A stretch of 64,000 bases of DNA from Parapristionchus giblindavisi (taxonomy: Eukaryota; Nematoda; Chromadorea; Rhabditida; Diplogasteridae), in the NCBI GenBank assembly GCA_943737045.1, contig CALSFV010000067.1:248001-312000 (forward strand), given 5' to 3'. The notes below the pieces were generated by a model, which was not told where the DNA came from, made no database searches, and saw nothing but the letters and a program-made list of their open reading frames with translations. Below are positions 33,854 through 49,859 of the stretch, in pieces. Within the stretch, counting starts at the first letter, position 1; each line of letters begins with the position of its first letter. Made by a program: the position numbers and the translations under genes.

Positions 33854-35757
33854 ATGCAGCCAGTGGTACTTGTTGTGGCACTTTTCGCCACTACCGTCTC
33901 TGGACAGGTCATTTTTTATTTTATCGTTATTAAAGTGAAAATGCACTCAATTTTGTATGTTTTAGCGTGTTTAGCGTGCGAAACGTGAAAAATCTATATT
34001 TTTTGTCGAAAAGTTTCATTTTGATTCAATATAATTTTCAGTTCGTCTCTCACACCAAGCTTAGCGCTCAAGCTGCCGACTATGCTGTAAAGAACACTCA
34101 GGTAAGTTAGATAAGCTCTATTGGATAAGATGATTTTAAAAAATTAAAATTTAATAAATTATATTTCAGCTAGCCCAAAACAATCCAGCCGTCTGCTTGA
34201 CCGGACAACTTAAGAGATGCAACGTACGTTTTATTTAGAATAGATTATTGTTGATCGCAGTCTTTGAATTACGTGTCGTCATTAGATCATTCAATGATAA
34301 TGGTTTCATGTATGGTTGAGTGATTCATTTTGTTTGACCAATGTTTCTCGTAAAACTGAAACTAATGAAATAAGATAAAATAATTTCAGTCAATTTTCGA
34401 TGACAGACTTGGATTCAACACTACCCTTGATTGGACAAACTCCTTCGATCTCTCCGATGCCATCGATGCTTATGCCGATGCCGGCATCGAGAATATCCTT
34501 GCCCTTTGCGAGTGAGTATCAACACTAACAACTAAACACGATTGTACATATATGTACATGTGGGCAATCAGAGAACACTACATAATCATATATATATACA
34601 GTGCTCGAGCCGTCTTCTACCAATGTCTCGGAGCCCAGTATGCCTCATGTGTCTCACTTTACAATCTTCTTAATGATGTAAGTGTGCACCATAAACTATC
34701 ATTCTATGTAATGATCCGTGGGGTGATGTGGAGTCCCAATATTGACTTAACATGTATGCTCCATTCAGGATGATGCTACTCCTGCCTCTGCATACAACTA
34801 CGTCCAGACATGGCACTCACTCGACTTCCTCTGCAATGCTGGATTCGAAGGTACGAAACATCTAAATGACGTTCCTTGGTCATACCATTTAACATAACTC
34901 TAAAAATATTTGCATCTCTCCACTCTATTTAGCCAGACACATTGAGAGAGTATAGTCGGAGCGAAGTGATTACATCTAACATTTTATTTGTAGAGGCTCT
35001 CAACCAGTTCCAGTGTATGAAGTACATTCCCAAGGGATCTGATGACTATGATGTGAGTTCACGGAGAATACAATAAAAAAAAACAACAGAATACAATCAT
35101 CTTACTATCTGGTTACAATGAACAAACCATGAGCTCATACTTACCATTATGCCTAGGGTTTTAAGCTTTCTTCTTTTTCAAAACCCTACACGAGTTTTCG
35201 GAATAGTGGTGGTAAATGAGTTATGTTTTCCTTTGTGTACATACTAGCAAGTGATAGTGAGAAACGATTTCAGAACTGCCTCTCCACCTTCAGCTACGAG
35301 CTCAATCAGGATCCTACACAATTCTGCCAGTGAGTCTCAGTAAATTATCCAGTACTAAGCGATCCTGAACGGTCACTCAGTTCTTTCCCCAAATTGTTTC
35401 GTTGATCACCGAGAGAGAAGAGATTGCTGATTAGCGATTACATCCATAATACATTTCTGCATTCAGATCGGTTGACCGCACTGCTCAGTGTTTGAATGGC
35501 GCCTATGCTAAGGGCTGCTCTACGACTGACCCCAGAGGAGTATGTTCATTTCACATAACATGAAAAAAAATGTAATATTGTGTCAGTCATTAATGATTAG
35601 ATATATACACAAATAGGGTGGGGTTATGTCTTTAGAGTATTTTAATGAACGATGATTAAGTATAATAAATTTGCAGGCCGGATGGTTCGGATGCGAGAAT
35701 TTCCGCCAGTCCTTCGAGGAAACTTGTTGGGAGACGACCCGCTGCTATGTCCATTAA
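33854..35757 (+). CDS. Secreted cysteine-rich protein, 238 aa, 10 exons
   Basis: Exons: 33854-33907, 34042-34101, 34170-34223, 34390-34511, 34602-34677, 34769-34850, 34994-35052, 35274-35329, 35467-35539, 35677-35757 (717 nt, all phases agree, all GT-AG). A signal peptide of about 17 residues (VVLVVALFATTVSG) is followed by 14 cysteines, evenly spread, and no membrane segment, so the product should be secreted with disulfides. The cysteine layout loosely recalls the nematode DUF19/T20D4.11-like family, but I cannot confirm it. C-ending codons dominate, which suggests strong expression. The ATG sits three bases after TATTTCAG, a likely trans-splice site. A TATA box and GATA sites lie upstream. 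Exact biochemical role unknown. Confidence 0.9.
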
Positions 35758-36690
35758 ATTGCACCAAAAAATACGAGGTCTCTTAAAGATTTCGCATTAT
35801 TTCAATTGAAACCTCTTGATTTTCTATACCTTCCTATTTGGTACCTTAACTCAGTAACACAAGGTACATCGTCTTAATAGGTTTATTGTTTTCAGTGATT
35901 CGTATCAATATCTGGAGCTTCTTCACTAGTCCAGTGATTGTTTGATATTTCTGTAACTCTAATAAACACTGATATGCAACCTTGTAATGTTCTATGAAGA
36001 CATGATGCATATGCTATAATATTAATTCGGTTGAAGAGATAACCATACTTCGATATCTCACCTGCGATGCGTGTCATTACAGTAATTCATTTGTAGTGTG
36101 GCAATGTGATATCTGACACTTCATTTCTGTTGTGCGTGGTATTATTAGTAATCGGATGACCCATATTACTCATAATAATACCAACACTGTACACTAAAAT
36201 CGCTATTTAACACTACTCAAATTCTAACATTTCATACTGAATATTCTTCGTAGCCAAGTAGATCTCATCATATCACACAATATTTCGTTGTTTTCTATCA
36301 ACGAGGGATCACTATAGAGAACATAGATTCTCTTCTCGATGTGATTCTTTGTGTTATCATCTCTCATCCGTTTCTTCTTTCCCATGATTCTCTCTCCATA
36401 AATATTACTCTCATATCACTAAACCTTTTCAATGAGTCATTGATCGATTGTGTATATTATTTTCCTGTTGTATTTAGCGATATTTATCTAAATTCATCAT
36501 GCCCGTGCTAAGTCATCTCAATATCAACTCTACAAATATTGATGATCGCCATGATTTATATTTATTATATTGCCATTTTATAATGAAAATTACTTATTCA
36601 TAAACTACTTTTTCCACAAGATCTTGCATCTTATGGTTCTACGTGGAACTCGGCACACATTATGATGGGATATTTTTTTCTTTTTTTTAC
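35758..36690. other. Intergenic region between the secreted protein and PAK genes
   Basis: AT-rich. It contains the 3' end of the first gene and the promoter of the next. No further gene seen. Confidence 0.5.
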
Positions 36691-36699
36691 AGACTGACC

Positions 36700-40609
<3,910 letters not shown>

Positions 40610-41071
40610 AGTGGAGTCTAGTAAAGAATAATCGTACAGTGTGTAGTTTTATTACGGATTAACTGACATTTACTTACCCAAGGCAGCCTAGTCTTCTTAG
40701 AATGTTAAACCCGATGTACCAAAAGATTCTCAACCAAACGATCTGACTTTATCACTTTATCCCACTTAATCTTGTCTTACCTTCTATGATGAATAGCTCT
40801 TTTTATGATGAATAAATTATGAAACATTTAGAAATTGATTTTAGATTAGTTCCAGCGAGAAACATTTTGAAATAATGAGTGCCATACAAATGTGAGACTA
40901 GCGAGTGAATTACAAACAGCTTTGTTCAATATTTTTGTAGTTTGAGATAATAGTTATACTTGCATGAAGTTTCTTGTGTTTCAGTAAAAAAATGTTCGTA
41001 CAAATTCTTTGTGGTAAAGATTTTATCCATTTATTATAAGAGTAAAAACAAAATAATTACTAAGAAACAGT

Positions 41072-41917
41072 TTAAACTCGCTTCTTCACATTATTATTAA
41101 AGCGACTTCTCTTGAGCTTTGAATAGTCACGAGGCTTTAGATGGGCCAATGACCAGGATTTCGCATCAACATTATGCCTGATCGGTTGCTGGGTTACGGT
41201 ATTCGATGTTGTGCTACCGTAATCGGAGTCATCACTATCGGACGATACGGTAGATTCGGATAGGACAGGACTTTGTGGTTGTTCGTTGCCCTTCATGAGT
41301 TTATTGTAGAATTCAGCGACAGAATTACCAGATACCGAAGCCAATTTATCGAGCGATCTTTCCCTGTAAGAATATTTTTTTTCAATCTTGGAAGTTCATT
41401 AAGCAATATAAGAAATTATTAAAATAATGGAATATAATCCCTACGTGTTTATTCTGTATCATTCCATAGTTTAAAATTAAATGCATGCGTATTTTATAAA
41501 TATTTCTAATTTCGTTTTCAAAAAGAGGCGAAAAGAAATAACACTACTGTTTGCAAAACTGAAGTGTTGTACGTTCTTTCAATTTTGCCACTCTTTAACA
41601 AAGCATAATGAGAAAGAAGTCTAACCAAGATGCTATCGTCATAGCAATAGATCGGGCCATCATCTCAAAAGTGTAAGATCCACCAGTTGAATTTAATCGG
41701 AGACATCGCTCTGTTGCCTGAGCTCTCAATATCTCTTGTTGTACTTCAACAAGCGATGTTGGACAACGTGAATCATTCTGAATAATATACTTTAGGTACA
41801 AATGATAGAAGCAGATTTTGCCAGTAATTTTATGCTGATCGCGATTATTATATTGTTTAAAATTAGTACTGTTGGTGCGGTGCTGAAATTTTCCTGCAGA
41901 ACGGGCGACTTGACCAT
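41072..41917 (-). CDS. Uncharacterised 163-aa protein, 3 exons
   Basis: Exons (minus): 41917-41870, 41777-41626, 41363-41072; 492 nt, phases agree. The N-terminal half is helical and charged (SLVEVQQEILRAQATERC, then MMARSIAMTIASW and a segment around KLASVSGNSVAEFYNKLM), then a Ser/Asp-rich acidic run (SSDSDDSDYGS), and a basic tail ending RFNNNVKKRV. No membrane segment in this model. The start was chosen at MVKSPVLQ because an acceptor-like GTTGTTGCAG lies just upstream; upstream sequence also encodes a hydrophobic stretch, so an extended N-terminus is possible. No family recognised. It is tail-to-tail with the PAK gene, 462 bases apart. Confidence 0.65.
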
Positions 41918-41999
41918 TATGACGGTATCAGGAATGCTGCAACAACGATAGTTAATAAGAGAAACAGAATGGCAAGAACAGATCAAGATGATAATGGTA

Positions 42000-43759
42000 A
42001 TTTAATGAAGTGACCTGTCTAACTGGTGCTTATATGCAATATTTAGAGCGTCTAAAGCTGGGTATCATCCATATTTTACGACCTGTTAGTGCCTAATTTA
42101 CCCTCTGGTCAGGATTGTCATACAGACTCGCTTTGATTAACGCTCTGAATGATTAACTATCCCACACACACTCTCTCTCAATCTCTCGATCTCACTTTCT
42201 CATTCTCTCTCTAACGAATTCTATGTCGATGCGATTCTTGTGAAACATGCGGAAATCGTGAAAGGGTCGAAATCATTGAAAAAATCGTTTATAAAGTTAT
42301 TATTTGAAGATTCAAGAATCCCGACAGGCATTTTGTGTGTTATGGCTGATTGTGAGGTTTGAAATTAGTAAACCGACATATTAAGAAGAAAATCAGAAAA
42401 GGATGAACCCTTTCTATTCTCATCAGAGTTATTTTTCAATCATTTCTATATTTGTTTCTATCTATCGACAAAGTAATATTTTATATTAAATGTAATCATA
42501 TTACCTTTTGCGAATCATATTACCTTTTGATATATATACGATCTAAATAAAATGCTAAGTTTATTGTTATTGTTATCGTACATCGAAAAATTATTGGATC
42601 ATGATTCGTTTGAACCATTCTGAATGGTTCTAGCGAATCAAAGGTGATTCTGACCGAATAAGCCATTTTTGTTCTTATTCTTTCTTTTCATAGTTTTTAT
42701 TTCACTCTAATCTAGTTAGTCCGCGAGAATCATGCCAAAATATTGCGTTTTCGCAAACTTAAGTTAAAACATAATTCAAAGGAAACGCAGAGCCGAAGGC
42801 CAAACCGGGAAATAGTCCGAAGTAGCCCATCCTAATTTGAAATCTTCGGAACGATTTATTCATTATCGAATCACCATGATTTTATGAAAACGCATTATTT
42901 TATCATGATTCTCGCGGACTAACTAGATTAGAGTGAAATAAAAACAATGAAAAGAAAGAATAAGAACAAAAATGCCTCATTCGGTCATAATCGCCTTTGA
43001 TTCGCTAGAACCATTCAGAATGGTTCAAACGAATCATGATCCAATAATTTTTCGATGTACGATAGTAAATCGGTAATATTGATTAGAAAATTACTTCCAA
43101 ACGATAATTAATTTATAATAATTAAGTAGATTACACTACTGTTTAAATGCAAAATTGTAAGAGAATGCAGCTGGGTATAATTCATATTCTATGATTTCTC
43201 AGCAACTCATTTACCTTCTGAACAAGCTTGTTATAGACGCAATCTCACTCAATCTCACTTTCGCTCACTTTTTTTCTCAGCTTTATCCTCTTGAAAACGC
43301 TCTCGATATTGTTCATGTGACATAAAAAATATATGGGAATCGGGAAAGGATCATGTTTATCATTTGCCAAGCCCAAGTCATGATGATACGATCACGGAGC
43401 AAACTTCAAAGACCAATGTTTAATGATCAAAGTACAAATCTTCTATTCATATGATTATAGTTATTATTCCTGCCATAGTTATAAGTGACAAAAGAACAAC
43501 ATCGAGATAGTCATAGATATATGTAGGAAATCGAGTAAGGGTGAAAGTGTGCCTCTATAACAACTCTGCATAGATTTGAACTATGTCACTGACACGTTAT
43601 TACACAATATAGAATATGCATTCCAATTTCCGTCTCGCCCTATATTGAATAAAATATTACCTGGAGCTAGTCAGGTGATTTTGAGGATTATGAGTTAAAT
43701 GATAGTGTCTTAAGGTAAACGTAATCTACCGTAACCTTCCATAGCTCAGATCAAGTACG
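42000..43759. other. Intergenic region with repeats
   Basis: Contains the foldback at 42575-43063. On either side, at about 42054-42230 and 43172-43330, are diverged copies of one sequence (AGCTGGGTAT, TTTACC, CTCTGGTC or similar, then TCAATCTC/TCACTTTC), which could be an old duplication. No gene seen. Confidence 0.5.
42575..43063. repeat. Foldback MITE
   Basis: Arms of about 180 bp start ATCGTACATCGAAAAATTAT and end in the inverse. They contain GAACCATTCTGAATGGTTC, itself palindromic, and CTAGTTAGTCCGCGAGAATC. The core (about 120 bp) is non-coding. Confidence 0.85.
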
Positions 43760-43990
43760 ATGGAACCCACATTGACTTCAAGTGAGATCAAAATATCAAA
43801 TATGAAAGACCAATCCTGTATTGTTTTTTTCAGTACGTCAATGAATGAGGATATTCTCAAAGTGTTGTTGATCTCCTCTCTTGCATTACAGGTAAGAAGA
43901 GATGGCGTCACAGTCGTTTGTGGAGATGTAATGCTCGCGGATCGTCTTAATGCTACACGGCGATCCGTTTTGCAGAGTTTAAGATTTTAG
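43760..43990 (+). CDS. Hypothetical 76-aa ORF
   Basis: Open frame starting MEPTLTSSEIKIS with protein-like C-terminal part (VRRDGVTVVCGDVMLADR). It contains TTACAG next to GTAAGA, so either half could be an exon of a spliced gene. No family recognised. Confidence 0.2.
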   Translation: MEPTLTSSEIKISNMKDQSCIVFFSTSMNEDILKVLLISSLALQVRRDGVTVVCGDVMLADRLNATRRSVLQSLRF

Positions 43991-43999
43991 GAAAGAAGT

Positions 44000-46320
44000 A
44001 GTAAACCTCGTCAATCCCCTTGATATTCTTGTGCAAAATTTCATTTTTATATTTGTGTGTTTTATTTACGAATTAAGAATATATTATCTTTTCACTAAAT
44101 GTAAATGATTACGCTCATTCTCTATATCTAGAAATATCAGTTGGCGATATTCGTGTGTTATGTATCTCATTGAGCTGGCTCATACTTCCTGATGCCATGA
44201 GAACTGTAATGATTAATATTGTTGTTATTGAACTACTTTGTATTAATATCGATTTTTCTATTACCTTTGGCGGTCAAAGACCATTATACAACTCAAATAA
44301 CACTGTAAAAAATGCGTAAAATTTTTTGTACTTGATATCTGAAGTCTATCAATGAGAATTTCATTCCATAAAAGAAAGCTTATATTATAAATTCTCTCAT
44401 GTGATAAATATTATTATCATTCGAAACATTCAAGGTTGTTGATATATAAATGCAATGCTTTTTCTACATGAAAAGTTCGTCTTTGCGGATATGTATCATT
44501 GGCTCTTTATAGCTCTTGAGAGAGTGTGTAAAAATTGTTAAGTAGTATGTTCTATTTTTTTATTTTCGTAACTTTTGATCAGAGCATATAACACGTACTA
44601 TTTGTGAACCTACCTCTTCACAAGGCCAATGGGTTCCTCAGTCGAGGAAAGTGACTATTTATGGTAAGTTGAGTGTGGAAGCAAAAATAACCGACACATA
44701 AATCATGAAAATCATATTTATACTTTAAAGGTATCATCTAAATTCCTTAAATTATTGTGGGAATAGATCCTTAGATAAAGTAGTAGAAACGGAATTCAAT
44801 TCAATCAAACCCTTGAATATTTATATCATATGTATAGCTTCTGGTGCCGTAATCATAAAACCATTGAGTTTATTTTATTACCAGGAAAAGCAATTCAATA
44901 AAAAAAATGTTTTCTCGATCTTAAAAAACTTCAAATCGTAACTTGCAAGGTTTTATTTCATTTATTTTTGTCCTATATTCTTAGCGTTCATTAATGTGCA
45001 TTTCTATGTACTACTTTATATGGTCTGGACATTATGTTTCACTTTTAAGATTTTTGTATACCTAGTGAAATTTGAAAAGTCAAATCGAGAGTGTTTAGAT
45101 GTGATGTAAAGTAGCACATAAGAGCATAAAGGTATGATAAGTTTTAATTGTTTTCGAGGAGAAAGGGACGGAAGGATCTCACTGTATTTGGTCGCTTCTG
45201 GGTTCAAAGGTCATATCAGGTTAGATCTATATTAGGGTAGATGAGGCCATAGGCGGGAAGAGGACCGTTTGTGTCAGAAGGGACAGACTGACATGAATCG
45301 GTAGGACATTAAAAAATGAAGTGAATAATGTAGAAGACAAGAGAAATGAACACACTCGTATATCTCTTTGTCAATGTTGCAACGTTTCATCCAAGAATAG
45401 GCTTCGCTTACTCCTTTTTATAAAGGTCATTTAAAGTTTAATGTTATTAGAACAAAATTAACCATAGTTCGATGAGCTACAATAAAGCAGCACGTATGCC
45501 CTTGAGCTACAGCTGAGAATGCAAGCATGTCATCTAGTAACAGAATGTTTCCTAAAAACCTAGAGATGTCTTGAGTATTTCCGACGTTTACACTCCAGCG
45601 TTTAAGTATGCATGAACATTCATCACTTCCCAAAGTTTCCGTATCATGAGACATAGTTTGCCCCTTCCCTTGGAGTCTAACCTACAACATCACAGTCATA
45701 CTCATAGTCTCTTTAACAGTAGTTCTTATATTCATGAGATGCTGACAATGAGACGGCTTGTTTATGACTGCGATATTCCGTTATAAAAATAATACAATTT
45801 GGTGATCGTGCACAGATTGTTACGGTTTCCGCTTCAATTGATGCATATCATTACAGTTTTATGTAACATTTGACAAATTCAAAGTAACGGATTCGATGAT
45901 CTTTCTTATTATTCCGATTCTTTGAACAATAGTGCAGTTCCGATTTGACCAATCTTTGCTTCGATATTGACACTAACAACATTAAATCCTTGTGTATATT
46001 ATCCCTTCTCGTTTTCTCAGTTCTCGGTATATTGAAATGTAATCTTCTGGTAATCATTAGTAAGATTATCAAAATCTTGACACCAAACATGGATAAATAA
46101 ATGTCAATTTAAAAAAAAAAGATCCAGATATCATGCACACGTATTTATTAGTTCCTTGTTAGTTAATATCTAATTCAAAATTAGTTCATAGCTAATTGTA
46201 CTTACAATTATTGTTCAATGTCAAGCGAGGGAAAGAGGAAAGAGATAGTTCCCTTTTTATCCACAATTAGTTCTTAATTGACCACAGATAGTTTATCTAC
46301 GTCATCTTGTTGTATCCTCC
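44000..46320. other. Intergenic region, no gene assembled
   Basis: AT-rich. One possible first exon at 44629-44663 (MGSSVEESDYL before GTAAGT) has no partner exons. A minus open stretch near 45427-45654 was not recognised. Confidence 0.4.
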
Positions 46321-46329
46321 AATGTATTC

Positions 46330-46530
46330 TACTTCATTCTCTAAATAGAGGGAGTCTCGTCCCTTCCACGGGTTAACTTATCTAGATTGCTTTCTGAAAC
46401 AACATCATCCCTCCCACCACAGGGAAAAGAACAAGAGGATGACATGGGAAACATCCATACAAACAAACCAAACCACTTATCGTCTTGTTCGTCTTCATCT
46501 TTCATCTTTCTTCAAACAATTCTACTCTAA
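46330..46530. repeat. Dispersed repeat C, copy 1
   Basis: Shares GATTGCTTTCTGAAACAAC, then ACATGGGAAACATC-like sequence and AAACAAACCAAACCA with a second copy at about 50640-50815. Confidence 0.55.
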
Positions 46531-46712
46531 CAGAATCTAAAAGATCGCAAAAAGACACCACTTTTTTCACTGGTTCTAATTTCCCTTTGGATTCTGTGCA
46601 TTCTTGACTATTTTTATAATAATATAGACATGAGCATTCTTAAATAACATCTCATAAATAAAAATATAATATCCGATTTTGATTTTTTTCGCATTTTCTT
46701 CTGATTAGTCCT

Positions 46713-46858
46713 GTGGCCGTATGCATGAACAGCGGAAAACCATTTTCCGGGAAAATGTGACGTCATTAGCGTAGGCGGAGGATTTTTGGAAAACGCCTAC
46801 GCTAATGACGTCACATTTTTCAGGAAAACGCTTTTCCGCTGTTCATGCATACGGACAC
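46713..46858. repeat. Near-perfect palindrome carrying CRE sites
   Basis: Arms GTGGCCGTATGCATGAACAG and its inverse close a 146-base hairpin with a 16-base loop. Each arm contains TGACGTCATTAGCGTAGGCG or its mirror, that is a full CRE (TGACGTCA). The small size fits a MITE; a structured RNA is another option. Confidence 0.8.
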
Positions 46859-46936
46859 TAATTAGCAAAGTCATGACGGGTATAAAATGTATTATGGTGT
46901 TCGGAAAGTCTTTGCACTTTTTCTGCACTTAAGGGG

Positions 46937-47351
46937 TGTTAATTTCTTGTAAATGAAATTGTAAATTGTAAATAGCGTTGTAAAAAGCAAATATCTCGGT
47001 TTTTGACTAGTTAGATACTTGAAACTTGGTTTTTGGGTTAGAAACCACGAAAAAACTTATAAACGAAGTTTCAAGTCTCTATCTCTACAAAGAGCGGAGA
47101 TATTTGCTTTTTACATGATTTTTCTGCTAAAACTCGAACATTCCTGTAAAAAGCAAATACCTCCGCTCATTGTAGAGATAGAGACTTGAAACTTCGTTAA
47201 TAAGCTTTTTTCGTGGTTTGCAACCCAAAAACCAAGTTTCAAGTATCTCTCTAGAAAAAGAGATATTTGCTTTTTTTACAATGCTATTTACAAGTTGACT
47301 AAATTAACACCCTTTTTACAATTTCCAATTCCATTTATAAGAAATTAACAC
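46937..47351. repeat. Foldback element with nested inverted arms
   Basis: GTGTTAATTTCTTGTAAAT is mirrored at 47333-47351. The inner arms contain AAAAAGCAAATATCTC and CTTGAAACTTGGTTTTTGGG with mirrors. AAAAGCAAATA occurs four times in all. Confidence 0.75.
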
Positions 47352-47643
47352 GACATTACTTTGAACCCGCTCTTCCTCGGTTCAGAGGGATTGTAATGCC
47401 TTGTGACATTTTTCCTGCATCGACCGCCTATTGATCGGCAAATGTGATAACTTTCATTTGCCAACTCTCTGTCCTTGATTATATTTGATCTTGTAATTAC
47501 GCCGCCGTTATACGATCTTTGACGTACCCTTCTTCACGTGTGCCGTACAGGGCGGATGCAATAAACGCGTATCACTAGCATCTCCATTTCAAATCTAGGC
47601 TGTTCTCGATCCTCTAATTGAGTGTTGTATATTCTCTGCAAAG

Positions 47644-48172
47644 ATGATAAGTGAACATCGTACGACAACCCCGATACGAAGATGGAACGGCCCGCTTGGA
47701 AGGATGCTGAAACCGTATAAACGCAATCCTAATGGAAAAAAAGAGTCGCTCTCATTCTTTTTCTGCTTTCTTGGAGTGGAATATCACGAACTGTTTACTG
47801 ATTGGCACATTATTACAGCCGATATCTTCTGGGAAATTTGGAGGAGACGGAGGCCTCTTCCTCTCAGTTCATTTCTGAGAAGAACAATATTGCTTTTAAT
47901 GGACAACGCGAGGCCACATCATCAAGATGCAGACCAAACTTAAGATTTTAGAGATTGACTTCCTCATCCGTCGAATTCCCCCGACCTATCCCCTTGTGAT
48001 TACAGCGCCATCCGATCTCTCGGACACTACAGAGGGAAAACATTCCGGAATTACATATGTCGGTGTGAAAAGAAAGATCGACCAAATATGTCGCTTGCAC
48101 TTTCGCCTAATTCTCGATTACCTCTCCACTTCCTCACAACTAATCCGTCCGAACTTCGCGGAACTGATTTGA
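47644..48172 (+). pseudogene. Broken mariner transposase fragment
   Basis: Two overlapping frames (47644-47943 and 47927-48172) together show mariner landmarks: FLGVEYHELF ahead of a TADIFW segment (compare WDxxGVxxYELL), LLMDNARPH, then IPPTYP and APSD. The frame changes right after DNARPH. Upstream domains are missing and clear inverted ends were not found. Not the same element as 8735-10000. Confidence 0.65.
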
Positions 48173-48427
48173 TGTTTAAAAGAGATCGTTCACGTTTATT
48201 AAGTGTGCAAAACATGAACTAGTTATTATGGTCACTCTCGTACTATACGAGGAACGGTCAAGACTGTTATATTTACTTATTCAGCACAAAGGTCAAATCT
48301 ACTAGACCTTTAAAAAATCTAATCTACTAGACCTTTAGTTTTCATAATTTGATGATAACTCAATACTGGGCGACATTCACTTACTTCTACCATTAAATAC
48401 AAGTAAATATGCATAAATATGCATATA

Positions 48428-49851
48428 CAGTACTGGCCAAAAAAGTGTAACATTTGGATTTTTCGCCATAACTTTTGCCAAACTCAACCGATCGAGTCCA
48501 GATTTTCAGGGATAATTTTGATATAGTTTTGACGTGTTTTACACAACAAATTAGCCCGGGTTATCCCTTACGCTGAAATTTATTTAGAATTTATCAAAAG
48601 TCACAAAAGTAAGATTTTCGGTTTCTTCGATTTCGACTTAATTCTTTCACTAATTTTGCTAGCAACGTGTGTTTTATCGTTTTAAAAGTATGAGACGGAT
48701 TCTTGGGAGCAAGAATCTACCGAGATCCGAGCGAGAATCCATTTGTCGTGGACGTCAGATGGGACTGTCAGAAACTGAGGCTCACTACAATGGACATCAA
48801 GCGAGCACTAGCGGAGATTCGCTAATTTGAGGTGGCTAAGGTTTCTAAACATGACTGAAAAGATGTTTGAAGGAATGAAAAGTGTCTCTAGCATATCTTC
48901 TTCTTCATAATTCTCTTCACGTGAACCAGGGGTCCAACCCCATCTTCAGAGAAACAACAACACAACATCAACGATCCTCCTCCATGCTTCACGGTGGTCC
49001 GTTGGTATTTCACAACCAATCTAGTGCCAACCGGACGACGAACATGATTTATTTCCACCGTGCCAATCATCAGAAACTTGTTTTCGTCTGAGAAGAAGAC
49101 CTAATTCTACTGTTAGGGGATCCAATATCAGTGCTCTTTTGCCCATGTGATCCATGCTTTGCGATTCTTTTCGGAGATCAGCGGTTTCTTGATATGTCGA
49201 CGTTCGAAGAGACCCGAAGCACGAAGACGATGCTGTACATTGTTCACGGACACCTCAAACATCTTTTCAGCCATGTTTAGAAACCTTAGCCACCTCAAAT
49301 TAGCGAATCTCCGCTAGTGCTCGCTTGATGTCCATTGTAGTGAGCCTCAGTTTCTCCTTCGAGATGCAGGTAATCAGACGATCCGATGTCGTGGTCGACT
49401 TGCGAGGTCGTACATTAACCTTCTTCATTGTTTGAGCACGGATTGAAGTTTTGATGACCTTCAGGATAGTCGAAACAGTCACTCAGAACTGCTGTGACAG
49501 AGTGCCAGTGACAGTCCCATCTGACGTCCACGACGAATGGATTCTCGCTCGGATCTCGGTAGATTCTTGCTCCCAAGACTCCGTCTCATACTTTTAAAAC
49601 GACACAACACACATTGCTAGCAAAATTAGTGAAAAAATTAAGTCGAAATCGAAGAAACCGAAAATCTTACTTTTGTGACTTTTGATAAATTCTAAATAAA
49701 CTTCACCGTAAGGGATAACCCGGGCTAATTTGTTGTGTAAAACACGTCAAAACTCTATCAAAATTATCCCTGAAAATCTGGACTCGATCGGTTGAGTTTG
49801 ACAAAAGTTATGGCGAAAAATCCAAATGTTACACTTTTTTGGCCAGTACTG
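48428..49851 (-). mobile_element. Tc1-like element with long inverted ends
   Basis: Starts CAGTACTGGCCAAAAAAGTG at 48428 and ends with the inverse at 49851, with TA just outside both ends (48426-48427, 49852-49853). The inverted ends are about 260 bp, and similarity runs on inside them as far as about 48870 because part of the transposase 5' region is present inverted at the 3' side. Length 1424 bp. Confidence 0.85.
48888..49589 (-). pseudogene. Defective Tc1 transposase
   Basis: Minus strand. The start MRRSLGSKNLPRSERESI at 49589 is followed by a stop and frame change, then the helix-turn-helix part (RPRKSTTTSDRLI, DIKRALAEIR), a further fragment (MFEVSVNNVQHRLRASGLF), and a catalytic-core fragment with TVKHGGGSLMLCCCFSEDG (the Tc1 motif VKHGGGSVMVWGCF). 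The 3' third including the last acidic residue is absent. Confidence 0.75.
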
Positions 49852-49859
49852 TATGTATA

